From NCBI GenBank assembly GCA_964036045.1, contig OZ038378.1, positions 164,391,049 to 164,455,048 of the forward strand: a stretch of DNA of 64,000 nucleotides, in the 5' to 3' direction. Shown here in pieces: positions 23,150-35,095 of the stretch. Origin of the DNA: Eutreptiella sp. 'Long Island Sound 2002' (Eukaryota; Euglenozoa; Euglenophyceae; Eutreptiales; Eutreptiaceae). The notes under the pieces were generated by a model that saw nothing but the letters and a program-made list of their open reading frames with translations, ran no database searches and had not been told where the DNA came from. The position numbers and the translations under genes were made by a program. Positions within the stretch are counted from its first letter, which is position 1. Every line of letters starts with the position of its first letter.

Positions 23150-23360
23150 TGAACAGACTTGCCACCAGCATCTGCCAGGCTCAGACATGATCGGATGGAG
23201 CAGGGTCCTACTGAGCCACACGCTGGACCCAGACCCACGGGGCCGCGACGAGGGGTGGGGGTGCGGAGAAAGGGCCCGCTCCAACACCTGATTTGTGCAC
23301 CCGTCCCTCTCCCCTCATGCGCCCGGGGAGCTGCCGGTCGCGCAATGTGTTGCGCAGGGC
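23150..23360. repeat. dispersed repeat S, copy 2 (rearranged)
   Basis: Starts with the AGACATGATCGGATGGAG module in direct orientation and continues into the inverted form of the 20050-20225 module (GGGGTGCGGAGAAAGGGCCC). See 19770-20230. Confidence 0.6.
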
Positions 23361-23685
23361 CCATCGGTGCCACACTCTTCAAGAGTTTGGCTGTGGGCCT
23401 GGGGGTCCCGGGGGTTGGGGGTGGTTTTCATGATTTTGAGAGCGGGGGCACGCAAACAGGGGGCCCAGGGTGCGGGTGCCCGCCAAGAAATGCCAGTGGA
23501 CCCCAGGGGCCGTCGGCCAACCTCCAAACCGGGGGACTGTGACCGGCACACACACGTATGCGTGCGCACACACACGGAATCTGCCGCATGAAGTGAGGGC
23601 ATGACGGTCCGTCGAGCACAGGCCACGGCGTGGTGGCGACCGTGACCTGTAACCCCCGGGGGCGGGGGGGGGGGGGGCTGGGGGG

Positions 23686-24369
23686 CAGGAATGCATTGGA
23701 AGGGGGGGGAGGTACCCCCCTGTGTGACATTCCGTCTGGTTGTTGTTCCTTTATGGGGCCCTGGACAGTCACCCGTTCTTCCCTTTGCATGTTGCGTCGG
23801 GTTGCTGCTTTCTATCGGCCGCTGCGGCCGGTGCTCCTGCTGGTGTCGTTTCCGCGTTCGCAGAGCCCAGTAGTTGGTGTGTTGGGGCTGTGCTGAATGT
23901 GGCATGGTGTGCCGTTTGCTCGTCAGCGGCGCCCAATAGTTGGCGTATTGAGGATGTGCTGGTTGTTGCCGGGGTCGTTTGACTGTTTTTGCTGTCCACG
24001 CACCTCTGTCTACAGGCCGTCCATAGTCTGCCTCGCTGTGTTTCCGTGTGTGTGAGGCCCAGGTGCCCTGTTCCTCCATATGTTGTCCCCGCGTTGTCCC
24101 GGCCGTCCACCATATGTCCTTTTCCCCCTCATGGCTGGTCTGCCCCTGACGGGCTCCCGCTCCTTGTTCCTGGTCCCGCCCTGGAGGTAGCCCCCCCCCC
24201 CCTCCAGGGCGCCCAGCCTACGCCCAACCACTGTCTCCCTGATGGCAGGTGCCAGCCTCCATGGCATGTGTAACCGGCAGTAACTGTCCCCAACCGCTTG
24301 GGCAACCTCCTAACCGCCTGTCTAACCGCTTCTGGGGCCGGCTCTGAGGCTCCTCCCCTTCTAATGCAT
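23686..24369 (-). mobile_element. H2 MITE split by R1 insertion
   Basis: The left H2 terminus CAGGAATGCATTGGAAGG (23686) is followed after about 30 bp by R1. The rest of H2 resumes at about 24183 and ends TTCTAATGCATG (24369). GGAGGTA occurs on both sides of R1 (23708-23714 and 24183-24189), consistent with a target duplication. Confidence 0.7.
23715..24182 (-). mobile_element. R1 retroposon copy b, longest copy, nested in H2
   Basis: The only minus-strand copy and the longest, about 460 bp. Its 3' end (left side here) is the common TGTGTGACATTCCG preceded by CCCCCC, i.e. a G run in element orientation. It has no poly(A), and no intact protein is evident. Confidence 0.7.
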
Positions 24370-24649
24370 GGGGGGGGGGGCTGAGAGGCCACAAAAAACG
24401 TTTGTGTCCCTAAAATCGCCCTCCAAGTTGGGGCCCCTTCGATAAATTCCATTTTTTCCCTGAGGAACAGCCTTTCTGATTTTTTTGGGAGGCCGAGCCC
24501 AGGCCGCCATCCCCCCCCCCCCCCCCGAGGGCCTGGTCAAGCAGCTGGACTGTAGCCCGGTGCTGGCGTGCCCTGAGGGCTGGGGCCCTGGGGCACAACA
24601 CCGTGGCACATCCGCCCTCCCCCCGCCGCCGCTCTGTTCCTGTGACCAG

Positions 24650-24908
24650 ACCGACTGCCAAGGAGGTCTCTGTGCTCGAGACGGAGTACGAGGCCTTCTT
24701 TGGGGCCCGCCTCCACACGAAGGTCTTCGCCCGGGCGGTGGTCGTGCACGTCTCCAACGTGAGCCTCCCGTGCGCCGACGCCTTCGAGAGCGCCCCGTTC
24801 GTGGCCAAAGGGATCGCGGATGACGTGGTCGGGGGCGTCCAGTTCTGCCGCAGCAGTCTTCAGTTTCAGAAGGTCGTCCGGCAGAACGCGGCGGCGCTGG
24901 TCCAAGAG
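24650..24908 (+). CDS. giant gene exon 10
   Basis: 259 nt between TGTGACCAG and donor GTCTGT: one base plus 86 codons, phase 0 out. Peptide contains VSVLETEYEAFFGARLHTKV, FARAVVVHVSNVSLPCADAF and GIADDVVGGVQFCRSSLQF. A later donor (GTGCGT at 24933) would put a stop into the next exon, so GTCTGT is preferred. No family recognised. Confidence 0.7.
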
Positions 24909-25184
24909 GTCTGTGCACACGTCATACGGCGGTGCGTCCCAGCCCCAGCCCGGGCCTGGGCGGCCCCTGCACCGGCCGCCGCGCCGGGGGGGGGGTGGGT
25001 GGCGGAGATTCCCGTTGGTCCGTCAGTGAGTGCGGTGAGATACGTAGCGAACTGTGGGGAAGATCATCGAGCTCCGGGAAAATGGGGGAACGGGGACTGT
25101 GAAAAATGGGTATTTTGTCCCATTTTCCTCAACCGCATCGCGCCACAACCCTCCACAACCCACATCCCGTGTGCTATGCCAATT

Positions 25185-25335
25185 TCCCCATCCCGCCCCC
25201 CCCATTCCCCCCCATTTTCCCCCATTACCCCCCAGCCCCCCCCCCCCCTTTCCCCCCCATTTCCCCCCATTACCCCCCCCTTTCCCCCCATTTCCCCCCC
25301 ATTTCCCCCCATTTCCCCCCATTTCCCCCCATTTC
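25185..25335. repeat. CCCCCCATTT array (C-run array)
   Basis: C runs of 4-9 bases separated by ATT, ATTT or ATTA; the G-rich complement could form stacked G-quadruplexes. In intron 10. Confidence 0.85.
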
Positions 25336-25640
25336 CTGCATTTTTCCAGACTCCAAAATCCTGTTTTGGTGAGTTGGGGAGTGCGATGGCAGTGAGCGCG
25401 GATACGTGCCGTGCGCAGGGCTGCTCTGTGTGCCCCAGCCTCACCCAAGCCCCCCCCCCCCCCCCTCGCCAGCGCCCGTCCAATGGCTCTGTTGCCGTTG
25501 TTGTTGTTGTTGAACGGCGGACGTCTGCTGGAGGCTGCCTCCACGACGCTGGTCGGCCGGCTAACGCCTGTGCCTCAGTCTTTGCCATGGCAATGCCGTG
25601 TACCATGCAAGCGACAAGTGCCGCTGGCCCTCTGCCGCAG

Positions 25641-25807
25641 GTAAAACAGTCGGTTCCGCTGGAGCCTGCGCCGTCCTCCTCAAAGGAATGTGACAACCGC
25701 ATGAAATCTCAGCCGCGGCCCATTCAAGTGCAAAAGCCGTTGACGAAGCAGGCGCTGGCCGATTTGACATCCGTCGGAAAACTGGACGTGAGGCCGCGAA
25801 AGCAGAG
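25641..25807 (+). CDS. giant gene exon 11, basic linker
   Basis: 167 nt after CTGCCGCAG, ending AG before GTACGG. Peptide VKQSVPLEPAPSSSKECDN, later VQKPLTKQALADLTSVGKLD and RPRKQ. Proline- and lysine-rich, probably an unstructured linker. AG completes Arg with exon 12. Confidence 0.65.
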
Positions 25808-25887
25808 GTACGGGCCCGCAGCGCACGGACGTCCGTCCGTCCGTCTCACGTTCTAGGACCCTCGACGGGCCTGGGCTCGTCCCACTG

Positions 25888-26010
25888 GGATGGTGTGGGA
25901 TGGCGTGGCGTGGCGTGGCGTGGCGTGGCGTGGCGGGGCGGGGCGTGGCGTGGCGGGGCGTGGCGGGGCGTGGCGTGGCGTGGCGTGGCGTGGCGTGGTG
26001 TGGCGTGGTG
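25888..26010. repeat. GGCGT pentanucleotide array
   Basis: About 24 units of GGCGT with interspersed GGCGG variants, in intron 11. Same 5 bp period as the GGTGT arrays. Confidence 0.95.
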
Positions 26011-26186
26011 TGTGTCACCATCACCCGCAAAGTGGAGCAGTACTTGCTACTCCCGTGTCAGCTGCTCCGCCTGCATCATAGGCACCGCGCAGTCCCGGTA
26101 CTAACAGGGCGGTGCCCCCTGTTACCTCGGTGCTGCACAGGACCACGCTGCCCCTCCTTCATTCCAAAACTTTCTTGTGTGTGGGT

Positions 26187-26300
26187 GACCGTTATCAGGG
26201 AGCGATGAAGCCGCGAGGTCATACAGCCCTCCATGCCCTTCACGAAGCCGGTCTCCAAAGCCGTAAGGAGCAGAGCTCAAATCTCCAACGTAACCTGTTT
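26187..26300 (+). repeat. local dispersed repeat T, copy 1
   Basis: GTGACCGTTATCAGGGAGCG through AAGGAGCAGAGCTCAAATCT recurs directly at 27507-27632. About 115-125 bp. No termini or RNA fold identified. Confidence 0.75.
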
Positions 26301-27172
26301 TCCTGTGTCCGTTGCACCCCCCCATCCGGCTGGCGGGGTCACAGGCACGCTGGCATTACGGTGCTCCTGACCAGCCCGCACCAAGACCTGGAATGCCGAC
26401 CTCGAAGGTGCTTCAAGCATCGTGTGCCACAATGGCTGAGCCATCGAGTGCGTATCGAGTATCGAGTGCAGATGTCTCCTCCCGCCCCGTTCTCTGGTAT
26501 CAGGGTAATTCTGCTACACCTGCAATGAGAGAAGCCTGGGTTGAATCCCTGGTTTAGGCGGCATTGGGTCACAAGGTGATAGGGGTGGTATGGGGGTGGA
26601 AATAATTCTTTTCTTTTTTTTTTTTAGCCAATGCCTCATCATGAATCTACTTTTCCGAGGCAGGGGTTATGTAGCCACTTTTGAATTTGTCCCCTTTGGC
26701 ATTTTGTAAGGGTGGCTGGTTTGTGGTGTACCCCTTATTCGCGGTGCAGCATTCCGACGGAACGTCGTTTGTAAACCGAGGCTCCGCGGTTTCGGGGGCC
26801 GGAGTCTACTGGGGTTGAACGTAGGATCGAGGGATTGGAACATTTGAACCATCGATCTTGTTCGCTCTCCACGCGTCTCTGCGGGTTTTATTGTTGTCTC
26901 AACTCCAGCGAGAAGCCCAGAACGTTGTGCACTGCAAAATCATACTTTATGGCTCCCATTTCAGATCGAAGGCGGTCGCCTGAAGCACCGTCGATCGCGC
27001 TATGAATGGTTCGATCCACCAAATCCCGTCCCATGGTGCAGTTCCATGAATTAACCAGTTTTTCCCGGCATCTTTTGGGGTACGCTGTCAACGCGCGCGG
27101 TTTGCTTGCCAACTGCTGCAGCCAACATGTACATTGTGGTAAGGGCTTTGTTATGCATTGCCCTCTCTGCAG

Positions 27173-27247
27173 ACATGAATTATTCCTCGGAATGCAAGCG
27201 TCGTCTCAGGAATGTGCGTTGGAGGCAGCTAATGTCGATGAAAACAG
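27173..27247 (+). CDS. giant gene exon 12
   Basis: 75 nt between CTCTCTGCAG and donor GTGCAG. AG plus A gives Arg, then HELFLGMQASSQECALEAAN, VDEN, and AG carried forward. Phase agrees with exon 11. The next exon in this phase is uncertain. Confidence 0.6.
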
Positions 27248-27506
27248 GTGCAGTATCCATCCTATCGTCGCTTGACTCCTTTGCTGATCTGGCCCTTCCC
27301 AGTACCTTTTGTTGCACACGACTGCAGCCCCTTGACGATGCAGCAACAGCGCCGCATTGGCACGATGAACACTGAAATGGCCTGCCACTTTCAAAGCGCG
27401 TCAGGAGCAATCATGGACGGTTTTCCTGAGGGACGGGATGTCAGCGAGGCCTGCAGCCCCGGTTTGGCAGTGGGTGGCAAACTGCAGCGGCAGCTGCCTG
27501 TCAAAG

Positions 27507-27632
27507 GGTGACCGTTATCCGGGGAGCGATGAAGCCGCGAGGTTGTGTCATACAGCCCTGCTTCACAAAGGGAACGATCCCGGTCAAGGTCTCCAACGCC
27601 GTAAGGAGCAGAGCTTAAATCTCCAACGCCAG
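27507..27632 (+). repeat. local dispersed repeat T, copy 2
   Basis: Second copy of the 26187-26300 repeat, with a small insertion (TTGTGTCATACAG region). Confidence 0.75.
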
Positions 27633-27957
27633 AAATCGCAGGATCGCAACCCCTAAAACCAAAAGGAGCTGGGCTGAGGCCAGCAAGACTACAGAGACCG
27701 GGAGACAGCATCTGCGATCAGCCCCACAAAGAAGGTGCACAGGCAGCATATCATGTGAAGGTAGGCCAGGCAATGCGATTGAGCAGCAGGTGCTTCGATT
27801 CTCCAATATCACAATTCTCTTTCTGTCAGAGAATTAAACCTCCACATACGCACCAGATAAGGTGCACTGTGAAAGTGGCACCACAACCCGCACAGCAGGC
27901 GCAGGATTTATGCGCAGGTGCTGTGATCTAAAGCGACAAAGTGATGTGGCACAGGTT

Positions 27958-28045
27958 GCTGTGGTGTGGTGTGGTGTGCTGTGGTGTGGTGTGGTGTGGT
28001 GTGGTGTGGTGTGGTGTGGTGTGGTGTGGTGTGGTTCGGTGCGGT
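27958..28045. repeat. GGTGT pentanucleotide array
   Basis: About 17 GGTGT units with single variants (GCTGT, GTTCG). Intronic. Confidence 0.95.
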
Positions 28046-29510
28046 GTGGGGTGCACCGCACCACCCCACTGGGAATGGGAAGGGGCTCGAATATTTGCTT
28101 GTCCCCCTCTGTTCAGAGATGCGATGGATTGATCCTCTGCAGAACCCCCAGACGCAAGAGTGGAATTCGATCTGCAGCGCATTGGGCAGGGACACCCCGC
28201 TTCTCCAGGGCGCAGCTGATACGGAGCATCTCTTTCCTGCCCCTTCATTCTGTAGTTCCTGAACCTCTTATTGGACTAATGTACTTCCTCAGAGGAACTG
28301 GTTTCCGGGTTTGGGAGGCGTTGTGCCGCGGCCATTGGTGTGGGTAGGTACAGGTGCACGTTGGGTCCGATAGTGAGGCCGGTGTGGGCTCAGAATATTG
28401 TCAATACTGTTTAATAGACGCAATCCGTTGCAGAATGCTTTCACAACGCAACCCAACTCCTGCACATCGCTAACCGTAGTCATGACCCCATAGACACTTT
28501 CTATCAAAGACTGAACCAAAACTTATGACTTAGACCTAACCCCCCCCCCCCCTCCAGCAAAGCGTGCACGCTCATCCCCCCCCCCCTCCCCCACAGGACA
28601 AGAGGCTCCGCTGCAATAGGACAGTGGGTTATTAGAGGCTCCCAACAGATTGGTGTGCCAGTCAGTCCCTCTGCACTACATTTTTGACTCTTTTACCCAC
28701 CAGATCCGCCAGATCGGGGGCTTGTCCACACAAAGCCTTCGATGGCATTGCCCAGTGTTTTTCCCTCTCTTGTGCTTGCAGCACGGGAAAGGGGGTGGGT
28801 GTGAGTGTCAGTGTGTGTGAGAGTATGTGTGTGGGTGAGGGTGAGGGTGATAGTGATGGTGATGGTGAGGGTGAGCGTGTGCACGAGCGCATGCGCGTGC
28901 GTGCGGCTTTGTGTGCGTCCTGACCCGCATTTCCAGCCCCGATGAAGCGCGGGGGCCAGACAACGGGATCGTACCCGGCCCCATCTCCGCCCCCCAACGC
29001 CCACTTTTGTCCGCGCTCCCGACCGACATCGGGTGCTCATGACACGTCGTCTGCCCAGAACATATTCGTCTGCCCCTCCTTCCCCGCGCCGCCGGCACGT
29101 CCGCTTCGTCGTAGTCGGCGAAGGCCACTGCCAACGCCTGCACAGCAGTGTTGTGAGCCCTCCCCCCCCTCCCGCCCCGCACACTCCCTCGGAACTGAGC
29201 CCACCCAACAAGACCGGTCGTCCCAAAGACATGACCCGGGGCATCGAATGCCACAACGCGCACCGAATGTGCAGCCTGTCGGCGCTGGCACAGGGCAGTC
29301 GGGGGCGGTATGACAGAGTTTCCGCCCGCCCCTATCAACTGCGCCCCCTCCCCTTCACCTGCCCCCTCCCGTCCACACACTCTACTCCGTCTTCATGAAA
29401 CGACAAAAACAAGGCACTCCCTTTTCAGGCACAGAAGACGGCACCTGCCTTCTACAGAGGCCGCCGCTCTCCTTTGGAGGGCGGCCCCATTGAGGGGCTC
29501 TGTATTGCAG

Positions 29511-29640
29511 GATCCGCGCTCCGGCAGTCCCCCTGACACACCACGTGTGCGGTTTCGTCTTATCAAATGCGGGGCGCTGCAGTCTATCACTTTCACACCT
29601 TTGCGGAAGGTGGATGTTGTGCTGGTCGACAAGTTGGTTG
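29511..29640 (+). CDS. candidate exon, uncertain frame
   Basis: Starts after TGTATTGCAG and could end before GTACGA (29641) or GTGGAT (29610). The most protein-like frame (RVRFRLIKCGALQSITFTPL, then VDVVLVDKLV) starts in phase 0. The phase required by exon 12 gives a less convincing, Cys/Ser-rich peptide. May belong to the giant gene or be spurious. Confidence 0.3.
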
Positions 29641-30406
29641 GTACGATCGACACTGGCGTTTTGCGATGACTTGAAACGCGTACGGAGCCCCACCGTGCGG
29701 CGGCACTTATGCTGTGAGCCATGACAACCTCAAATTGCAGCCCTTTGTATCTCCGCCATGCCTTTCTTGATTGGCCGTTCTCTGCACCATTTCATTCATT
29801 CGATCGGATATGGGCTGGGCAGTGTCGTCACGGTTTCCCACGGGCTTCAAAGAGTCTCGGCAACACCAGAAGTCGAACCAGTTGCCCGGATGAACGAATG
29901 CACGCATGGCCATGGCATCTGCAGCAATGAGTCGGCACTCCACCTCGTGAATGAAGACCGTTTTCCTTTTGATTCAGGCCAGACCCAATCTTCTCATTAC
30001 AAGACAATTTGAGTTGCCAGCATCCATCCCACGTGACATGATCCAGCCCATCCCTCTGCCTCAACCGTGTGTAGCCGGATGCCCAGACCTGGAGATACCC
30101 AGCAACGGTCGCAGTCCCCCTAGTGCCGCCGACCATCTCAACGCGCGGGTACCAAACAGACAGCAGAACCACGGTGCACCAAGCCATGCACTATGAACGG
30201 ACCGGATTTGTCAAAATAGAATTAAATGAATAAAAACAACAAAAACAAGTCAACGATGGCACCAGCCCCACTTCCCAATCCGGGTTGCATGACATCACCT
30301 TCGTCTCGTCATCCGGGCGCTTGAACAGTGATTGCTGAGGATAGGCAGAGTGCATTGGTCATTGGGGCGACTGGTGGGATCAGGGGAGGGTGCGGTGGCA
30401 TTGCAG

Positions 30407-30581
30407 ACCATGGCAGCGGACCGGAAGCATCGCAACAAAGTCGACGTCGCGGGCCGTGAGGGGGTCCTGTACATGAGAGGACGTTGCCCCGCCAGACGCG
30501 CGGCAGGAGAAATCGCAGGTCGAAAGGGGGCGTACCGTGCGCTGTGCGAAAAGTTGGCTGTTCTCCACCACCGGGAGTTCG
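30407..30581 (+). CDS. candidate exon, basic peptide
   Basis: Lies between CATTGCAG and a textbook donor GTAAGT. Peptide includes MAADRKHRNKVDVAGREG, then YRALCEKLAVLHHREF. It ends in phase 1, which does not fit exon 31667 directly, so a further exon is missing or this is not part of the gene. Confidence 0.4.
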
Positions 30582-31666
30582 GTAAGTTCAGAAGATTGAA
30601 AAGGACGTCATTGAATGGCTGCTGCAGTGGACGGGGCTATAGGGGGCAGAATTTAGGTCCCTGGGACCCATGGCAAGCATCAGATGTTTGAATTTTTGAG
30701 TTTTGAATTGATTGTGCATGATTCCGCAGGCGGAGTGGTTTTCAGGGTTGTTACCTGGATAATCACCGTAATAATTGGCGCTGTGCGCGCGCTGTGCGAA
30801 AACGCCCCCAAACGCTCCTGGCCGACGCTATGTCAGTGGTAGATGTCCCCCCGCATGCCACCCTCCCATGCTCGTTTGTAATAGAAGCATGGCATTTCAG
30901 GGATGTTGGTTGCTGTCCTTACACCCGCTTCCCCCCCTTCTTGTCCTTTGGAGGTCGAGAATGGGGACTCCCCTGATGACCAATGCATTTGCGTGATGCA
31001 ATGGTCACCGCTTGTCTCTTCCCATGGCCCGCCCAACCAACGCCCCGTGTCGGAGCGACAAGAGGTGTTGTTTCTGTCAAATTTTGGGACTTTAGTGTTG
31101 CTCTCGCACGGGGCGGGGGGACGGGGGGTGCGACTCTTGTCGACTAATTCACGGCGGCAGCTACCAAAAGGTGGCCGCGGCCTGTCCGAATGCCCCGGCT
31201 GCTCGGATAGTCTGGCAGCAGCAGCTGTGACCAGATCTGTGCTGTCGGCAATGGCAGGGTGTCCCAACCACAACATGGGTGGGGGTGCCATAGCAATAGC
31301 ACCCTGTGACACCCTCCGGCGCCTGCAATGTCGGTATTCCACCGCAGCCAAGCGTCCCGCCATCGGCGCCAACGTTCCCCAAGATGATGCGATGCGGCGC
31401 ACTTCTGGTGCAGCACCTGCCTGCGTTGTCCTCCCAAGGGAGTGCGCGAACGCCATGAAAACGTCCAGCTCTTCTCCACATTACAAGAGAGCTAAGGGTT
31501 GGCCATGCATACGCCACAAGCAGACGTCCGGGCACTGACGGCCGCCAAAGGCCTGGCTGATGACTGCAAACGTGAATCGGCGGCCTGAGTCGTGCGCATT
31601 GTGCAATGTGTTGCAGACTGTGCAACACCGTAGCACTCCCGTGTCCCTTCTCAGCATCTGTTGCAG

Positions 31667-31735
31667 TGGCATAGCCACAGCACAATGGACTTTTTCAAAA
31701 AGATCATTGAAATCGACAAAGACAATGCAGATGAG
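31667..31735 (+). CDS. giant gene exon (C-terminal series 1)
   Basis: 23 codons, phase 0 to 0, from CATCTGTTGCAG to GTCTCC: WHSHSTMDFFKKIIEIDKDN, ADE. Short and charged. Starts the run of small coil-forming exons. Confidence 0.6.
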
Positions 31736-32317
31736 GTCTCCTCCTTCACATTTCTTGGGGCGCTGTCTGGCTGGTTCGTGGACTGGGATGCACACACTGG
31801 GCGTTCTCGGGGACAAATGCTCCGAACACCCATAGCCCTCAGGAAGCTCTTGCAGGATTGACAACTCTCCCCCTCAGCAGCCCCCCTGCCCCTTGATGTC
31901 TCCCGTGAGCACTTGAGGGAGGGCGCACGGCCAAAATCTTGGGTCAAGCCGGCAGAAGTGCAGGAGGACACAGTGCAAAGCACAGAATCGATGATGGGCA
32001 CTGCTCCGGCCGTTCCTGAAAAGGCGCGTGCGCGGCGCAGGTGCTGCCCCTACGCACGGCGGCCCAGCCCGAGGTCAGCTTGGGACTGCAACCCGTTCCC
32101 CCTCCCGATCTGATGTGTAGCGATATTTTTCCTTTGTGATGGGGCCCAGACCTCCTCAGGAACCGCTTGGCCGTGGGCTGTGCTCCGTCTGATGAGGCCC
32201 ATTCCATACGCCCCGGCGATGACCTGCTTCTCTGCACGGGGCATCGGGGGGGGACCCTGGCATCTCAGACGTGTGTGTGGGGTGTGCGCTCACAGTGTGC
32301 GTATGGGGAGGGGGGGG

Positions 32318-32698
32318 ACGGCCGGGACAGCGCGTGGAGGAGCAGGGCACCAGGGCCTCACGCACACAGAAACACAGCGAGGCAGGCTATGGAGGGCCTG
32401 TGGACGGAGGCGCGTGGACAACAAAAGCAGTCAAACGACCCCGGCAACAACCAGCACATCCTCAATACGCCAATTACTGGGCGCCGCTGACGTGCAAACG
32501 GCATATCCTGCCACATCCAGCACAGCCCCGGCACACCAACTACTGGGCTCCGCGAACGCGGAAATGGCACCAGCAAGAGCACCGGCCGCAGCGGCCGACA
32601 GAAAGCAGCGACTCGACGCAACATGCGAAGGGAAGAACGGGTGACTGTCCAGGGCCCCGTAAAGGAACAACAACCAGACGGAATGTCACACAGGGGGG
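32318..32698 (+). mobile_element. R1 retroposon copy c
   Basis: Second-longest R1 copy. Its 5' side follows a G run (GGGGAGGGGGGG) and it ends GAATGTCACACA plus six Gs. Intronic, sense to the gene. Confidence 0.7.
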
Positions 32699-32908
32699 CG
32701 GGGCGTGTGCGTGCGTGCGGGCGGCTTTTCGATTGTGGTTCCTGCAGCTCCTATTATTGGGTGATATTGCTTTGAGCTACTTCTTTCCTCCACTTGAGCA
32801 CCGGGAACAAGACGCTCGAACACATACCCCCGCAACGCGCCTGAACCCCCGCCGATGGCATCGTTTGTGTTGGTAGGGCCCTGTTTTGCACGGGTGTGTC
32901 ATGTGCAG

Positions 32909-32999
32909 GTGGATGTCACAGTGCTTAGCCGAGGCGACCTGGAGCAAATGTACATCGTGAAGAGCGAGCAATTGAAGGCGATGACGTTGCAGTACGAAG
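32909..32999 (+). CDS. giant gene exon, coiled coil
   Basis: 91 nt after CATGTGCAG to donor GTGTGC. Peptide VDVTVLSRGDLEQMYIVKSE, QLKAMTLQYE. Starts phase 0 and ends phase 1. The following exon at 36058 needs phase 0, so something must supply 2 nt modulo 3 (see 33333). Confidence 0.65.
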
Positions 33000-33332
33000 G
33001 TGTGCGGCCGCATTGACGCCAGCGTATCACAGTGCGTTGTGATAGGTACACCTGTCTCCCAGGGGGGCACCTGATGCAGCGCACCTGCGGCGCGCCCGGT
33101 GTGCGCGTGGCACGGCTATTTGGCCTGCAGGCGCAGAAGCGGCTTGGGTTGTCTTGTGTGGTGATGGGTCAGTTGGCTGTTTCTGGACGGTGTATTCGAT
33201 TGTTTTGATGACTGTCCGATGCAGGCTGACAGAGCCGAGCATCCAAGCGACACTCACAATGCAAAGTGTCCCCGTTGCATAAAACAAACCCACAGATCCA
33301 CAGACATCCAAGATATGAAGTAGGAGTTTCAG

Positions 33333-33340
33333 TCAAGGAG
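33333..33340 (+). CDS. possible 8 nt microexon
   Basis: TCAAGGAG lies between GAGTTTCAG and GTGACT. With the carried G it reads Val-Lys-Glu and restores phase 0 for exon 36058. It is proposed only from phase and splice dinucleotides; such sites arise by chance. Confidence 0.25.
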
Positions 33341-33769
33341 GTGACTTCAACGGACCATCAAGAACATTAAGACCACTACCACTGTTCAAGCACCAACAGA
33401 GGATGGTGAGCCGTTCCGTCCGACATCCCCTTGATATCCTGTATTCCGATACCCCAGGGTCTTACTGCGTGGAAGGGAAGGGTCGAGAAGCATAGATCGC
33501 AGTGCCACACATGGCCGCCTGCTCGATGCTGCATTTGGGTAGCGTGATAGCGATAGCGTGACAAACGGGCGCAGCCAAAGCCAGCATCAGTGTACCAGAC
33601 CTTGTCAGGTCGTCAAACAGCCAGAAACGCGTGGCCGTAGGACGAATAGGCACAGGAGTGTTCACAGACACGTGCCATGCAGCCGCACTTTGTTTTGCCA
33701 GATGTCAGGGGAGAGCACCAGACGGCACAAATGGTATGTCCCAGTGTCCTCTGCGCACCCCTCCCCCCC

Positions 33770-34640
33770 CCCCCCCACGCAGCGGGGCGTCCGGCCCACC
33801 GCCTCATGGCCAGTGATGTATTAGAACGGCCGTACACCGGAGGAGGAGGGGGGCGTACCCCCCCCCCCCCCCCCCAGGACCCCTCCCCCCCCCTCCTCCC
33901 CTTCCAATGTTTGGGGCTGACAGCCAAAATTTTGCTTCGGCGCCTTCGGTGCCAAGAGGATTTACGCTGAAAACTGTTGGCCAGCCTTCGGCAGGGACCA
34001 TAGAGGGACCCTGGGAGGAGGGGGGGGGGGGCAGCCAAACGCCCCTCACCCGCCCCCCCCCATCTTCAGACCCCCCCCCCCTCCCCCCCTAATACATCCC
34101 TCCGCACGGCCTGCGGCTTAACCCAAACGACGCAGCACCGCACGACGCAACGCGGGACCACGGACCCACAGACGTCGGTGTCGGTGCGGCGTCGCACCCC
34201 CCTCCCTCCCCCCCCACACGCACCCCCCCCCCCCCCCCCCCACACGCACAGACCGCACACCCGGTCCACACGGCAAACGGGGCTGCGTCCCGTCATCTGC
34301 TCCGCCTGCCGCGCTCCCCTCAGTCCCTCCAGCGACCCCCCCGTGTCGGTGCAATGTGCCACGGGGGGCGCTTGCGTGTCGGGCCGGACCCCCCCCCCCC
34401 CCCCCCAAAGACATGCATGAGAACAAGAAAATGTACGGAGGAGGTACCAGCACCGGCCCAAACCCCCCCTCCTCCCCTTCCAAGTCACCGGGTCACCGGC
34501 TTCCAAGTCACCGTTGTGCTTCATCTAGATTGTCCATAGCATATCCTCTCGAACACAAGAACAGTTGCAGTTTGAATGATGATTGCGCCTTCCAAGTCAC
34601 CTGAGAAACATTTTCTTCGGCGCCTTCGGCGCCGATGTTC
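33770..34640. other. C/G-run-rich intron with GCGCCTTCGG hairpins
   Basis: Long C tracts (about 33765, 33860, 34210, 34225, 34390). Two GGCGCCTTCGGYGCC hairpins with CUUCGG-type loops lie at about 33940-33955 and 34617-34633. No exon was supported. Confidence 0.45.
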
Positions 34641-34837
34641 TGTGTGTCCCTCAGGATCAGGGTCATGGGCGTGAGGGAGCCGTTCACATTGAATGGCATG
34701 TCTCTGTGAAAATGGACTGTCGTGCGTTGACTCCGTCGTTTTGTGGACACGAATTCTGCCACGAATTCATTGCTTTGAGCTCCCCTTTGCACTGTGACCG
34801 TTGTTGACAAGGAGGGGGGTCGCCCAAGTACCGTGCG

Positions 34838-35095
34838 AATTCTAAAGATTTGCGAAAATATTTAATTCCTGGCACAAGGTGTTGTTGTCCGCAAAAAAAA
34901 AACGCAAAAAAATTAATTATTGGCTTCATGCCTTACGCAAAAATGGGTTCCGCAAAAAAAAAAAAAAATCGCAAAAAAATAATTTTTGCCCATTTTGGAT
35001 GCTGACGCAAAATTTTTTGCTTATTATTAATTCAAAACACCCAACACAAAAATTAGGATTCTACGGCTCTTTAGAATCTGGCCGGTAGGGGCTTT
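34838..35095 (+). repeat. AT-rich dispersed repeat U, copy 1
   Basis: AAAGATTTGCG, GGCACAAGGTGTTGTTGTCC and TATTGGCTTCATGCCTTACG recur inverted near 55545-55675. Strikingly AT-rich against the background, with several A runs of 8-13. No termini or coding capacity seen. Confidence 0.75.
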
